Translations under genes and position numbers: made by a program
Assembly (NCBI GenBank): GCA_029378245.1
Contig: JARKIF010000030.1
Location: forward strand, 434,001 to 498,000
Origin: Roridomyces roridus
Taxonomy: Eukaryota; Basidiomycota; Agaricomycetes; Agaricales; Mycenaceae
Direction: 5' to 3'
DNA: 64,000 bases
Notes under the pieces: model-generated
What the model was told of the DNA's origin: nothing
Databases searched by the model: none
The model's input: the letters and a program-made list of their open reading frames with translations, nothing else
Part shown: positions 46,441 to 57,639 of the stretch, one piece after another
Layout: the number at the start of each line of letters is the position of its first letter
Numbering within the stretch: the first letter of the stretch is position 1

Positions 46441-49400
46441 ACCGGTTCGAATCCGAGGCAGTTGTATGGATCAGACCCTGTCGACCAGTTTTTTCTCGGT
46501 GTTTCACGGTGGACCAACGCGAACGTGCCCTTAACAAAGGTCAAAATTCTGGATCTGGACAAGGGATGCGTTCGTCGAGGCTTAGCACGCGTGCCGGCCG
46601 GTCCTTGCCCGCAGTATTTGCTACCTTCGGATGCCACTACCAGGAACGGAACGGCCATTTCTTGGGTGCAAATCCAACTTGAAGCAAGTCAGTTAGGAAG
46701 GAGGAAAGATTATATTACAGAGCAACAAACCCTGAGACGACTCGGAGTGAAAGCGGGTAATAGATTCCCCAAAGTACACTTCACAGCGGTTCGAGTCCGC
46801 TGTCAGTAATTACCTTGCTTGTCAAGGTCTCTGGAGACCCTTAATTACCTAATCCGGATGTAACCCGACAAGACCTTCCGATCATGATTGATCAAAGCTG
46901 ACATGATATCATCTCTGAGTTTGAATCCAGAATCCACCGCTGAAATCAACGCCCACCACCCTTGTCTTCCTCAACCTCTCTACTACTTATTTCTGCCGCA
47001 ACCTTGGTCAGGCGGAAACCCGCCGAATATTGATCTCACTGCTGGCTGGACCAACGACGCGCGCTAACAAATGCTCCCTTGAATGCTCCCACTGGCAGAC
47101 TACAGTTACTGGCAAGTTACTACTGGTAGGCTGAGCTAGCTGGCTCCTCAATCCTACATAGTAGTACCTTGCTTTGTTGACCGCAAGCCCCGAGCTCGCC
47201 GGAGCAGAGGCCCAGTGTACAAAAGTCCCCCCCGCAAATTCTGTATCAATCGACGGCGCAAGTTCCTTACATTTCTGGTTCGGAACATGACGGAGTGACT
47301 GCCAGAGTCGGAGAGTTGGAGTCCTCACAACTTCTCACCACATTGTCAACATATTTCCCGAATCTGCACTACTTATAGGCTACACCCGGACCCTGAGCCC
47401 GGGTCGCCGCGGCGGAGCAGCCTCCCTCTGCTTGCTCTGCCGTGCGCTTCCCTTCTATAGGCGGGCAGACAAATCCCACTGTGGCGTCGGTCAGCACGTT
47501 GCATCTGTGTCAAGTTAGCTCACCTCTTCGCACCACAATCCCGTCACAGTGCTAGCAAGCCAAGAAAAGTGGTAGCCTAATACCTGGGCTCACTGGCAGC
47601 TTCCACCACGATGCATTTAAATCATCCGCCTCGCTGCTTATTGTTTGGAATCCTGTGGTACATCCCTCTCCCCGTTTCCTGTCTCTCATTAAAATATACA
47701 CAAAGTGAACAGAGAACTCAGATTCCAACGCGAGGGCCCGGGAATGCAATTCCCAAACAAATTCTGCAAGCAAGGTCTCCTCCGACACAGTCGGAGCTTC
47801 CCAGTTCGATGTGAGGGACAAATTGGACTCTTTTGCCGATCATGATCAACCAACCCCGCGGATACCCAAGATACAAGTCTTGCTTCGTGTACCTTCGCAA
47901 TTGCTAGGAGAAAACAGAACAGACGTGATGCACTGACAAATGAAATCACCATTTCGAACGAATCGGGATCGACGCATAAACTGCTCGCTCCAGAAAGCAC
48001 CCACGGCAGTGTTGTACCTGGCAGATAACCCAGATAACCCCCGGTTCAACTCCGGCCAGCCAATATTGCGACAAGAACTGCATTTTTACCGTTTGCTTTC
48101 TTGTATCACCCCAAAAATGGTAGTTGGGTCACTAAATCGCGAATCTTTTTCGAAAGGATGAAATTCGAAAGTAGCAAGGAGGCCTGACAGAGGAGTCTCC
48201 ACTTGCCAAGGCATCGTTGGTGCTGATTCAGAAAACCTGGTGACTACCATACAAGCCCGGGCAAGGGCAAGCTTCAGTACACACTTCACAGCGGTTCGAT
48301 TCCGCTCTAAGTACTATCCAATGGTTTGGGATCTTTTTGTCAATCAGCGAACCCCCGCGCGGGTGACCTAGAGACCAGTCTTGCTGGATAATTCAGAAAA
48401 CGGAAACCTAGTTAAATTCCCCACCATGAGCTACAATACACGCCCGGGCAGGGGCAAATATACACTTCACAGCGGTTCCATTCCGCTGTAAGTACATACA
48501 TGTGATGTGGAGTCGTCTGAACTCTTTTTATCAATCAACTAGAGACAGTTCTCTTGACACGTCTTCGCGATTGCTAGGAATATTTACAACAGGACAGACG
48601 TGATGCACTGACAATGAAATCACCATTCCGAACGGATCGGTAGTTTGACAGCGGGATCGACGCACGTGAGCTGTGTAGATCTTCGAGCCTGGAAACAATC
48701 CATCTCAGCATCGTACCAGGTAGGTCGGCTCGACTCCGAGGCAGGTTGCATACAAATTAACTCTTTTTGCTGTTTGCCTCATTGGAGAAGAAACGGTCCT
48801 CCGGTCACTCGGTACTAGACACCGGGGTCTGCTTCGAAACACTGGAAATTCCAAGTAGCAGCACAAACCTCACCACTCGTGGAAGATCTGGTTAGGTTCA
48901 CCACCAAGAGCTATGTATATACGACGGTAAATACAACGGTTCGATTCCGGGCAGTAAAATGACGAGGTAGACATGTTTTTCCCGTGTCAATGGAATCAGC
49001 AAAACCCGGGGGTAGCCAGGAGACCAGTCTTGCCTGACGATTTCGGGCTTTAAATACATACCTTCGCGATGACTGCGATAAAACAGAACTGATGTGCACT
49101 CAATGAAATCACTATTCCGAACGAGTCGGCAGTTCAACGGCGCGATCGACGCACTTGAGAGTCCATGTAGATCTTCGAGCCTAACAACTAGCTTCGTCTT
49201 GTTCGTCGTCGTTGAATATGAGGAGTCCTCGCCCGTTTCGAAAGGCTGGTTAGACCTCCCACCAAGAGATACCATAGGGCCTAGATTGGGTAGGTGCAGC
49301 GGTTCGATTCCGCTCTGAGTAATAAGAGGATGTAGTGGACTCTTTTTGTGGATCAGGAAAGCACGCGGGTAGCTAGGAGACGAGTAGACTCTTTTATCTT

Positions 49401-49515
49401 GGCGATGGCGGGACCAGACGTGATGCACTGACAGAAAAATCATTCCGAACGATTCAATAGTTTAACAGCGGGATCGACGCACATGAGAGCCCACGTCCAT
49501 AGATGCTCGCAAGAA
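46441..49515 (+). repeat. Head-to-tail array of Pol III-like repeat family C
   Basis: B-box-like GGTTCGATTCC sequences inside short stems occur at about 46446, 46779, 48291, 48473 (one base changed), 48938 and 49297; AGCGG-TTCGATT-CCGCT is the best form. After four of them, at about 48290, 48470, 48935 and 49295, a run of at least five T follows within 25-50 nt, then TCAATCA or a close word. Units also share CTAGGAGACCAGTCTTGC, CGCGATTGCTAGG, GACGTGATGCACTGACA, GAAATCACCATTCCGAACG, GGATCGACGCA, GTAGATCTTCGAGCCT and CCACCAAGAG. At least five units are discernible between 47820 and 49515, at 170-480 bp intervals and diverged. A copy at 46446 also has T6 after 45 nt. About 46860-47820 is spacer with no gene seen. 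Confidence 0.7.
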
Positions 49516-49709
49516 CTGGCTTGGTCTTGTTCGTCGCTGTTCATTGTATGCCGAGGGATCCGTGAGCGGATTTCATTCTTTGTGAAGATCGCTCACGTTC
49601 AAACCCAAGTAATACCAGAAAGCAACCACAAGCGCTCAATCGGCATCCACAACAAAGAGAAGAAGACACTGCGCCTGCAATGCTCGCCCCAAACCCTTGT
49701 GGCCATGGT

Positions 49710-49739
49710 GCGGGAGTGTGGGCCACACTCCCGCTTTTT
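49710..49739 (+). repeat. 12-bp inverted repeat followed by a T-run
   Basis: GCGGGAGTGTGG and CCACACTCCCGC are separated by one base and followed by TTTTT. As RNA this gives about ten GC-rich pairs and a U-run. Confidence 0.75.
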
Positions 49740-51394
49740 CCAGATGAGATGCTTATCACTGCACGGCAACTTGAAACAAGAATAGCCTCGAGAAGCCCTC
49801 TGCATAGGAAACTGGACCGCCCGGCCCTGGAGCCTACAAACATAGCTTGAAACTTGGGTGAGCGAATCAGGATGCAAAGCATTGAATCAAACGGTAAGTA
49901 CTCCCATGTCGGTCGAGACGCCGCTCACTGAGTCCATCCACACGAAAGTGAATTCTGTCAATACTGGAATCATCGTACATGCATCACAGAATGCCGATTG
50001 GCGGGCGCGGAAAATGCGGGGATTTACACGGTCTTCATCGAAGCTTCATCAAAGACCCGGGTGAGGAGATCCACCCGAGTTGCGACGATACCATGGCACC
50101 CGAAAGCAGGTTTGTCTGCTTGCAGTGATCTTCCCCGATAAATCCGGGCAGCCAGCAACGGAAATCAAGGCCGAGAGGCGGAGATCGCCTAAGAAACGAA
50201 GGAGGAACGCGGGATCTTCACTATCGACGTTGTTGGACAGCAGGAATCATACCCAGCATCAGGAGAGCGATCTTCAGCGATGGTCAAAAGTGATTGATCC
50301 TATGTCACGACTTGAGATACGGACGGTGACTTGAAGAGACCTGGTGGGCAGGTGAATCATGCTTGGAGCGCAGACACAATGGCGTCTTGGAACGTCTATC
50401 TGACATTGAAACAGCGGTCATTAGGGACAAGAAGAGACCTGGCCAATGTCATGACATGGGAGCGGAAAAGTAACCCGAACACAGCGGATGGAGATAAAGC
50501 ATTGGAAATGGATGGCCACAGAGCAACGACTAGATAGCCGGGGTTTGTTGCAAGTCGCATGATGGGAGTACTCATTCGGAACAGATTAGATAGAAGGGAT
50601 GGATTCCCGCCCTCCGAGCCAGTAAGTACCTGCGTTAAAATCGAGCAAGAGCACAGGACCAATTCCTGGATGCACGGTGCGCCGATTCGGATCTCAAAGG
50701 TGGGTGCCTCCATCTGCAAGAGGAGACAGCGAGAACGATGCAGTCTTAGGTTTTCGAGCAGCATGGGCACATCAAGGGAGGCGCGGTGCGGGGCAGTGTC
50801 GCTGTGCAAGGGGTGATTATCTCTCCAGCTCCAGTCGACGGAGTTTTCGGGCATGGCAGAGGAGAGTACAGGGCGGATTTAGCTCAGGATCGAACGCAGA
50901 CAACCTTGAGAAGAGTGGACAACAGCAGGAGCCTGAGGAGAGCGGAAGAGAGTGGCAAGCGCCGTGGGAGAATCACAATGTGACGTGAGAAATGATCTAT
51001 ATCGGGATGATTCGTTCCTTTCGTCTTCACTCTCACTCTCAAGACGAGCCTCTGCAAGCCAGTACCTGCGAATCTCAGCAACTGGAGCAGCTTGGGGACT
51101 GCCGTCTCAAGCCAATAGGATGAATCCTTTTCTTGTGGGAAAGACTCTCGGGCCTTGGACACATCAAAGATGGGGCGGGAGATGTACACTCTGGTACACT
51201 GCTCTCTCTGCTTTCGGCGGTGCAAAAGATGGGAATGATGAATCGGTGGCATTGGAATCCGACGGTCAGTCGGAAGCCGGCGTGTATTCTCCCTCGACCC
51301 CGCTTTCCTTTAAAAGCTCGGACCTTCAATCATTCCAAGTGCAATCGCCGCTCAATCGAACACAACACTGCTAGCAAGTCTAGTCTAGTCTCAG
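49740..51394. other. Intergenic, no supported gene
   Basis: Minus-strand frames at 50396-50854 and 50884-51252 are open but show no motif or convincing exon structure. A TATA-like TTTAAAAG at about 51309 lies 80 nt before the GATA gene start. The stretch probably holds that gene's regulatory region. Confidence 0.4.
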
Positions 51395-52219
51395 ATGGCT
51401 CATCGTTCCGCACCCTATTCGACCTCCCGTCCGCATCCCTCTTCCTCGATGGCCAAACACCCCATTTACGGAGTGTCCAACAACAACTCGGGTACATCGA
51501 CGCCCTCCGTCACCGATCGCAGCGCAGTCTCCAGCCCGGCACCACACACGCCGCCGACGGCCCACCACGAGGTTCCCCACATCTACAATCCTCCGGCCTA
51601 CATGCCCCAAACCTTCCCGAAGCACCATGGCCAGTACGGGCCCGGGAGCTACCCCTACTCGGCTCACCCTCATTCGGGATATACGGGAGAGCCTCAGTCG
51701 ACAGGTTACCCTCCGTACGCGTACCCCGTACCGAACACCGTTCCGATCCAGGTCACCTACACCGACGACGCAGCGACGAAGCTCAGCGATCGCATCCGTC
51801 GCCGCTGCTTCAATTGCTGCTCGCAAGACACGTCTACATGGCGACGCTCGACTATCTCCCCGGGAAAAATAGTGCGTGCCACGGCTCTCCCCGATCTAGG
51901 ACGTGTTGATAACAGCGAACAGTTATGCAACAAATGTGGGCTGTATGAGCGTACACACCAGCGTTCGCGCCCTCTCAAGTTCACCTCGTCCAAGAAGGGA
52001 ACGCCCAGGGCGCATGCGCCCTCGATCTCTGATACTTCACCGCAGACTCAGGTGAGATTTGTGCTCGATGATTGTTGTTGCGACAAGCTCTGACGGAGCG
52101 TGTTGGACCAGCCTCTTCCCCCGAACAACCGATCCCCGTACATGTCGTCCCTGACAGGACCGGGCGTCAGCGCTGTAGCTGCCTGCCAGCGAGGAGAGGA
52201 AGGTCAACGAGTTGGATGA
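51395..52219 (+). CDS. GATA-type zinc-finger transcription factor, 237 aa
   Basis: Nuclear DNA-binding protein expected to recognise GATA sites. Start 51395 begins MAHRSAPYSTSRPHPSSS, a low-complexity Ser/Pro/His/Tyr region of about 130 residues. The zinc finger is RRCFNC, then DTSTWRRSTISPGKI, then LCNKCGLYERTHQRSRPLKF, with CX2C pairs 19 residues apart. A 51-nt intron inside the finger (GTGCGT..GAACAG) must be removed: left in, it adds 17 residues between the cysteine pairs. A second intron of 60 nt (GTGAGA..GACCAG) leads to the end QRGEEGQRVG at 52219. Exons sum to 714 nt, in frame. The single finger followed directly by a basic tail fits fungal single-finger GATA factors. The target process cannot be told. 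Confidence 0.9.
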
Positions 52220-52762
52220 TACCTCCGGCGCGTAGCCGCCTCCGCTTTCATCTCACATATCGCTTTGAACTTTCGCATGCCCGCTTGACGCGGCGAATCT
52301 TTCGTTTATTCTTATCGCTATTCCCTGTATCATCATGATCTGCTGTCCTTTGCTTTCGATCCTTGTTGTAATATATATATATGTATGTGTAGCGACTACA
52401 TACAAGGCCTGTGGCTACGTATACGAGAATGGATTTCACCTCCTGATGCAACACAAGCTCAAATGATTATCGCCGCACCAAGAACTTGCTACTCAAAGCG
52501 ACGATCGTGAGACACCATTCACGGTATCCGCGACTTGTTGCGAAATCAACGCTCATCAAGTTACGCAGATCCGCGGGTGGCCGCAGATCTGATTCTGATG
52601 CACAAGTTGGAAAATACCAATTCATCTGTATCTGAATCCTTTTGGCAAGTTCAATCCGATAGAATCTCTGATACGTCAGTTCAACTAAATCAACCATGGG
52701 TATCCGTCCCGCGCCTGAGAGCTTGGATGATCCCATTGGATACCAGAGTACGTCCAGAGAAA
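52220..52762. other. Intergenic between convergent genes
   Basis: No gene is supported. A short (AT)n run lies at about 52370-52384. Confidence 0.45.
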
Positions 52763-55167
52763 TTATCCCGTCTCCGACATTAGATCATTCAGAGTCTGCG
52801 TTACTATCTTTGCAGCGTCCGCGATTTCTTGCCGCAGCTCGTCTTCTCCCACTGTCGCAAGCCTCGCGAACATCTTGTCTTCGTGGAATGCCAGCAGTCC
52901 CTGTTTGATTATGTATTTTCGGTAATCGCGGGAGAGTGGGTAAGCCGCAGAAACGGCGGAGATGACGGCGTGAGACGCAAAGAAATTGCGCACACTTTGA
53001 GCAGTTATGTCCGCAGCGTGGTACCCGCCCGGCAGGGCGATAGTGGGCCACGGGAGCGCCTCGAAGATCAGGGGAACGCTGTCCGAAAATTTGATCTTGT
53101 TGAACTCTTCCTCAACCAAGATTCGTTGGAAGCGCTCAAACGCAACTGCCGCTGTCCAGAACCTATATTTGTCAGTCAACTCGGCGTCCCGCTTCTGGCA
53201 CCGAACGCGTTCGCGCTCGGCACCTCTCGCCCTCTCTGCTCTGCGTTTGATTTCCTCTTCGCGTTTCCTCGCGTCGTTGGCCTCCCGTTCCACGCGCTCC
53301 TTCTCGGCCTCCCGAGCCCTTCGTTCTTCCTGTCGCTTTGAGCTCAAGAGCTGGGTGATCTCAACCAGCATCTCGTCCCGACCCTCTTCCCGAGCTCTCT
53401 TCTTCATGGCACCTTCTCCCTGCGTGTGTCCTTTTAATTCCAAGTCGCACGGTCCTCAGCTGCGCCTCCATCATCCGAGATCGCTGCTCGGCAGCAACCA
53501 GGCGCTCCTCCAAACTCTTGAGTCGAGCTTCCGCTTTTTCTAGGTCCCCCTCCGTCTTTCGCAGCCGAGATTCCGCCTCGATTCGCCGAATTTGTTCAGA
53601 ATTGCACATCTTCTCTGCCAGATCGCGTCCATGCGCCGATTCCTCGCCTTGCTTGATATTCTGCGCCAATTGTTGAGAAAGTTGATTCACCTCGGATCTG
53701 AGGGACTCGGACTCGGGATTTTCATACATGGATTGAATGTGTTCGAGGAATGATGCCAGCCATCGTTCAAACTCGCCTCGTTCCACGTCCCCGGATGGAC
53801 GGATGACTGGGAGGCTGATGGACAGTGTGGCGCATATGGCGTCGAGGATTTGAGGTGTGCCGAGTAGATTCGGAGCTGCCGGACGAGGGGAGCTGTTCCC
53901 CGATTGCGATTCTCCGGCAGCCGGATCATCCCCGGCTATGATTTCACCATTCAGTCCTGCGGCCTCAAGCAAGGATACGATGGTTTTTACGTCTTCAGAC
54001 TTCCAATGGGCGTCGCCCACTACGAGTCTGAACCCCGCTTGTACCGCAGAGGTGATGAACAGGTCATAGCAGACGCCTGTTCGCAAAAGTTCGCGAACGA
54101 ACTGCGTGAGAGATTCGTCTGCGGAGACCAACACCTTTCGTACGGTGAGTTCGATGACGGTTGAGATGTAATGTTGACAAAGGGAGGGGAGGAGGCGATG
54201 TGCGGCCTCGAGATCTCTTTCACGAAGGATCGGGTCTAGGAGGCCGAGCAGGATTGATCTTTCTGTGAGGCTGATGTATGTATCTGCCTCGAAGTCGACC
54301 GGCTGACAGCCAAGAGTGAGACTAGATCCAGATGCAAAATGTTTGTAACACACCGGCGTTGTCGATTCATCTCGCTCTGGCACCGCCCATTTTCGGGCTC
54401 GCAAGTCCATCAGCTCCTGCGTGGAGGTAAGCCATCCATTCGGTGAAAACGCCTAACTGCTGAATATACGTACCTGAAACATAATCCGCAAATGCCCCGG
54501 AAGTGTCCTGGACTTTGAGTACTCCCGAATTCGCGATGCGTAAACGGCCATCTTCACACTCGCATGCTCCTTCTCCAAATACGGGCCTGCAGCTTTAAGA
54601 AGCGCACAGAAGAACTGGGCGTCTGCCGCCGAGGGAGTTCGAGCATCCCCAAGAAACGTCTCGATCATCTCGTGCATCTTCTTCTCTGGCAAGAGCTCGA
54701 TCTTGAAAAGCTTCCGCAGCAAATCCAAGTAGGCCGAGGAAACGGGATTTAGCTGAGCTTGAATTCGAACTTGACGACCAATTGCAACCGGCTTGGAAGG
54801 ACGTTTGGACCTGTTCGAGCAGCATCTCCTGAAAAAGCTGTCCAGCGCTTTTTGAAAGGCTGCGATTACGCCAATTCGAATTCTTCTCATCCCCGGAAGT
54901 GCTGCGGTCCCTGCAATCGAGGACGATCCGCTGACAAAGGCGGGCGTACAAGCCAGAACGAGTCGAATCCCATGCCGCAGCCTCCACGAGGACTTTGACT
55001 TCTCCTTCGTGACGCTGTCGGTACAAGAGTCCCGGCCGATCGTCGAAAATTCCTTGAAGCTTGGAGGCGATCGAGTCAAAGTTGGATGAAGCCAACTTGT
55101 TCAGGAGAGATCTGGCCCTGGCCCTAGAATCGGCCTCGTAGTCGGAGGTGAGACTCGGGGGCGGCAT
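52763..55167 (-). CDS. MIF4G-domain (eIF4G-like) protein with coiled coil and J-like C-terminal region
   Basis: Likely a translation- or RNA-related scaffold. Start 55167. Residues 15 to about 230 form an MIF4G helical repeat domain: SRARARSLLNKLASSNFDSI, VEAAAWDSTRSGLYARLCQR, SSAYLDLLRKLFKIELLPEK, MHEMIETFLGDART, FFCALLKAAGPYLEKEHASV and TLPGHLRIMFQ joining to MDLRARKWAVP. A second helical part follows (TERSILLGLLDPILRERDLE, YISTVIELTVRKVLVS) that may be MA3-like. Then comes a charged coiled coil (RRIEAESRLRKTEGDLEKAE, later REAEKERVEREANDARKR). The end has FEALPWPTIALPGG, ITAQSVRNFFASHAV and LPLSRDYRKYII-type sequence, like a degenerate J-domain-related module common in mushroom-forming fungi. 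The stop is at 52763. The joint near 53400-53440 between the two large exons is uncertain. There is no eIF4E-binding motif that I can see. Confidence 0.78.
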
Positions 55168-55573
55168 TTGGGACAGTGAGTGACAACGTGGAGGAAGAAG
55201 ACAAAGGCGCGGGTTATGTAATGGTGGGTCCCTCGTGTATGCCGCATTTATGAGCTTGTTTGAGTGATATTTACTAACTTGAGCTGGTTGGATTGTACCG
55301 CAAAGGCATACGCTGGGGGCCTTGCGGCCCCTTACCGGAATGACGCGATATCATTTGCCGACCCGAAAGGTGCTGCTGCCGAGATGCCGATCAATTAATC
55401 AATGTTCGCATCCACGGTTGATCGGGCACACGACGGTCCAAGGGATCGATATCGATCCGTATCAGAGTCCGGCAGAAAAAGCATTAGTCGTGCCGGGAGC
55501 AAGAGAAGGAGGATCTATTACCGCAACGGTCCCAGTGAGAAACAAAATACTTACCGGTACCGATATACACTAC
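55168..55573. other. Intergenic, upstream of the MIF4G gene
   Basis: No gene is seen. Confidence 0.45.
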
Positions 55574-56153
55574 CACAGGGGGCAAATGCCATGGCACTTT
55601 GCCTCGTGTGCCAAGGTGGCACTTGCGTGGCACTTGGCGGGTAGTTGGTCAGTAGTTGGACAGTCGGTGGGATTTTGATCGGTTCCCCGGCTTTCACAAC
55701 CAGCCGGGCATTACATAATCTAACGGAAGTCATTAGATTGTTGGATAGTCGAAGCCGAAGAGCATTGTTTCATGGGGCTCTGATGATTCACAAAATTATG
55801 GTTAATGACACACAGGCTGTAGTCCTGCTTTTTTCCACATAAATGCAAGGGTCCTGGTGCAGAAATCCCCAAGGACACCCCCCAATGTCCCCCCAATCAT
55901 GTCTTAAATTTGTGTAGGGTGCATACCATTGCTATCGGAATTTTACATGAATTTTATACTGCTTTGTCGAGGGTCATAATCACCAAATGTATTGGGCCAG
56001 AAAAATGGAAGCAGGGACATGGAATCGAACTCACGCACATCAAGTAAGTCATGGGGCACGTGCTTTTGCTCCCACATGGCAACTGCGCGCCAACTACCTC
56101 CCAAGTGCCACCTTGGCACACGAAAAAAAGTGCCACGGCTGATGCCCCCTGTG
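55574..56153. repeat. Inverted repeat pair around about 440 bp
   Basis: CACAGGGGGCA..CGTGTGCCAAGGTGGCACTT..GGTAGTTGG at 55574-55648 reappears in reverse complement at 56090-56153 (arms of about 65-75 bp with indels). The core GTGCCAAGGTGGCAC is itself nearly palindromic. No gene lies between the arms. It may be a small fold-back element or two copies of one repeat. Confidence 0.7.
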
Positions 56154-56185
56154 TACGCCATAGTCCTATAGTAATCACGTCCCGT

Positions 56186-57472
56186 CAACGGGCGTGCCGG
56201 ACCTTAGGTCAGCACGTCACGTGCAATGTCCGTGATCTCTCTGCCCAGCTTCGTCTGGCCTTGTTCCTGGCTCAATTCACGCGTTCTAAACTCTAAAATG
56301 GCCAGTAAATGATGTATGAGTGTCCTCAACATGACAAGAAATATGTTGAGCTACACTTTCTCTCGGAAGTGTCTTTTCAGTGCCTTTCCAAAAAGTTTCA
56401 AGCAACCGTCGCAAACCAGGAAGTTCTCTCAAATATGCCTCACTCGGGTCGATTAGGATGACGAGAGTATTATGGATAAAAGTCCGGATAATTTGAGGAC
56501 AAAGATATGTGTATTCTACTTGGGCCTCCCCTACGCAGAACCTCATCGGCGCATGCCGCTCTAGTGTACACCCCTCTCGAGCGCATGGCCCACCCCCACA
56601 TTCGCGATCGTGGCCACGAAGAGGACCAACGAGCGAGCGAGCATCGACAACCCGTATTGAATGTTGCACTCCGCACGAACAATCTCTCCTTCTTACATAA
56701 CCAACGAGTCGAAGAGACTAGAGGGGAAGGGAGAAGGAAGGTGTAGCAGATCGCGTGTATGATTCCGTTCGCTCTTCGCCGTCTAAAGCAGCGTGTGCGG
56801 CAGATTCCATGGCCAGACACGCATGGGCGCCATGGTGAGAAGACGGAGGGAGGGGAGACGGGGAGACGGGGGAACGCCAGGTTATGGTTAGCGGCGAAGC
56901 GAGGGCGGCGGGAGAGGGCGTCCGTGGTGTAGGCATCGCTCGTAAGATCGCTCGTAGGTGCGCGAGCCGCAGGACGACTGCGGTCTGGTGCCAACAGGTT
57001 CTTAGTGGGCTCCCGAGAGGCGGAGATGGGAGGAGATGGGTCGAGGTGGTGTAAATGGGGCGCGTGGGTGATGAATACGCCCTTAGAAGGTCCTGCGCCA
57101 GCAGATGTAAGAGGGGAATCAGAGGCAGCAACAGCGACGCACCAAGGGCCCGAATCCATCCGAAATCCCTCAAAAAGGCACCATATGTCGAGTAGTCTTC
57201 GTTCTTCCGTTTACGCAGCTGGTTCATCTTGAAAGAGCGCACGCAGGTCGCCGACTCCGACCCTATTGGGAAACATGATTCCTGGCGAGATCATGGTTTC
57301 GGGACCGGATTTTTGGGGCAGATTAGCTCCATGGGCCTTGGGTATGATGATTTAAGTAGTCGAGGGGCAGATTCTGCGCGGGAAACGGGTGGATTGAGGC
57401 GGGACGACGGGGAGGAAGGAGACAGCACGGAAATCACGTGACGTGCTGACATAAGGTCCGGCACGCCCTTTG
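56186..57472. mobile_element. 1.29-kb element with 38-bp terminal inverted repeats
   Basis: The left end CAACGGGCGTGCCGGACCTT continues AGGTCAGCACGTCACGTG (56186-56223). The right end is its reverse complement with two mismatches (57435-57472). The TIRs contain the palindromes CACGTG and GTGCTGAC-type words. Inside, a minus-strand frame of 229 codons (56470-57159) and a second of 127 codons (56286-56669) are open, but neither shows a transposase motif, so the element looks non-autonomous or carries an unrelated gene. No target-site duplication was evident in the immediate flanks. Confidence 0.7.
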
Positions 57473-57488
57473 GCATGGCGTGTTTACT

Positions 57489-57539
57489 ACCAGACTATAT
57501 ACAACTACTTACTTGTTCGTCAGTTGTATATAGTCTGGT
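57489..57539. repeat. Perfect 18-bp hairpin
   Basis: ACCAGACTATATACAACT at 57489-57506 and its exact reverse complement at 57522-57539 flank a 15-base loop. It lies 17 bp outside the TIR element. Confidence 0.88.
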
Positions 57540-57639
57540 CCCGAGACTATGTACGCCACCTGTTTCAACATTCAAACGGAAAGTTGTTGAACAGAGTCCA
57601 TATAATTAGTACTTGGCCGCTGCAGTGGGGTCTCGATAA

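Noticed and set aside
46441..49515. CRISPR-like array
   Set aside because: Units are long (170-480 bp), diverged and eukaryotic in context; there are no short identical repeats with unique spacers.
51863..51920. GATA finger with an unusually long inter-cysteine loop
   Set aside because: The extra 17 residues come from a 51-nt in-frame intron; splicing restores a normal-looking finger.
56470..57159. Transposase inside the TIR element
   Set aside because: The 229-codon frame has no DDE-type or zinc-finger motif and is Ser/Arg/Pro-rich, so it was not called as a gene.
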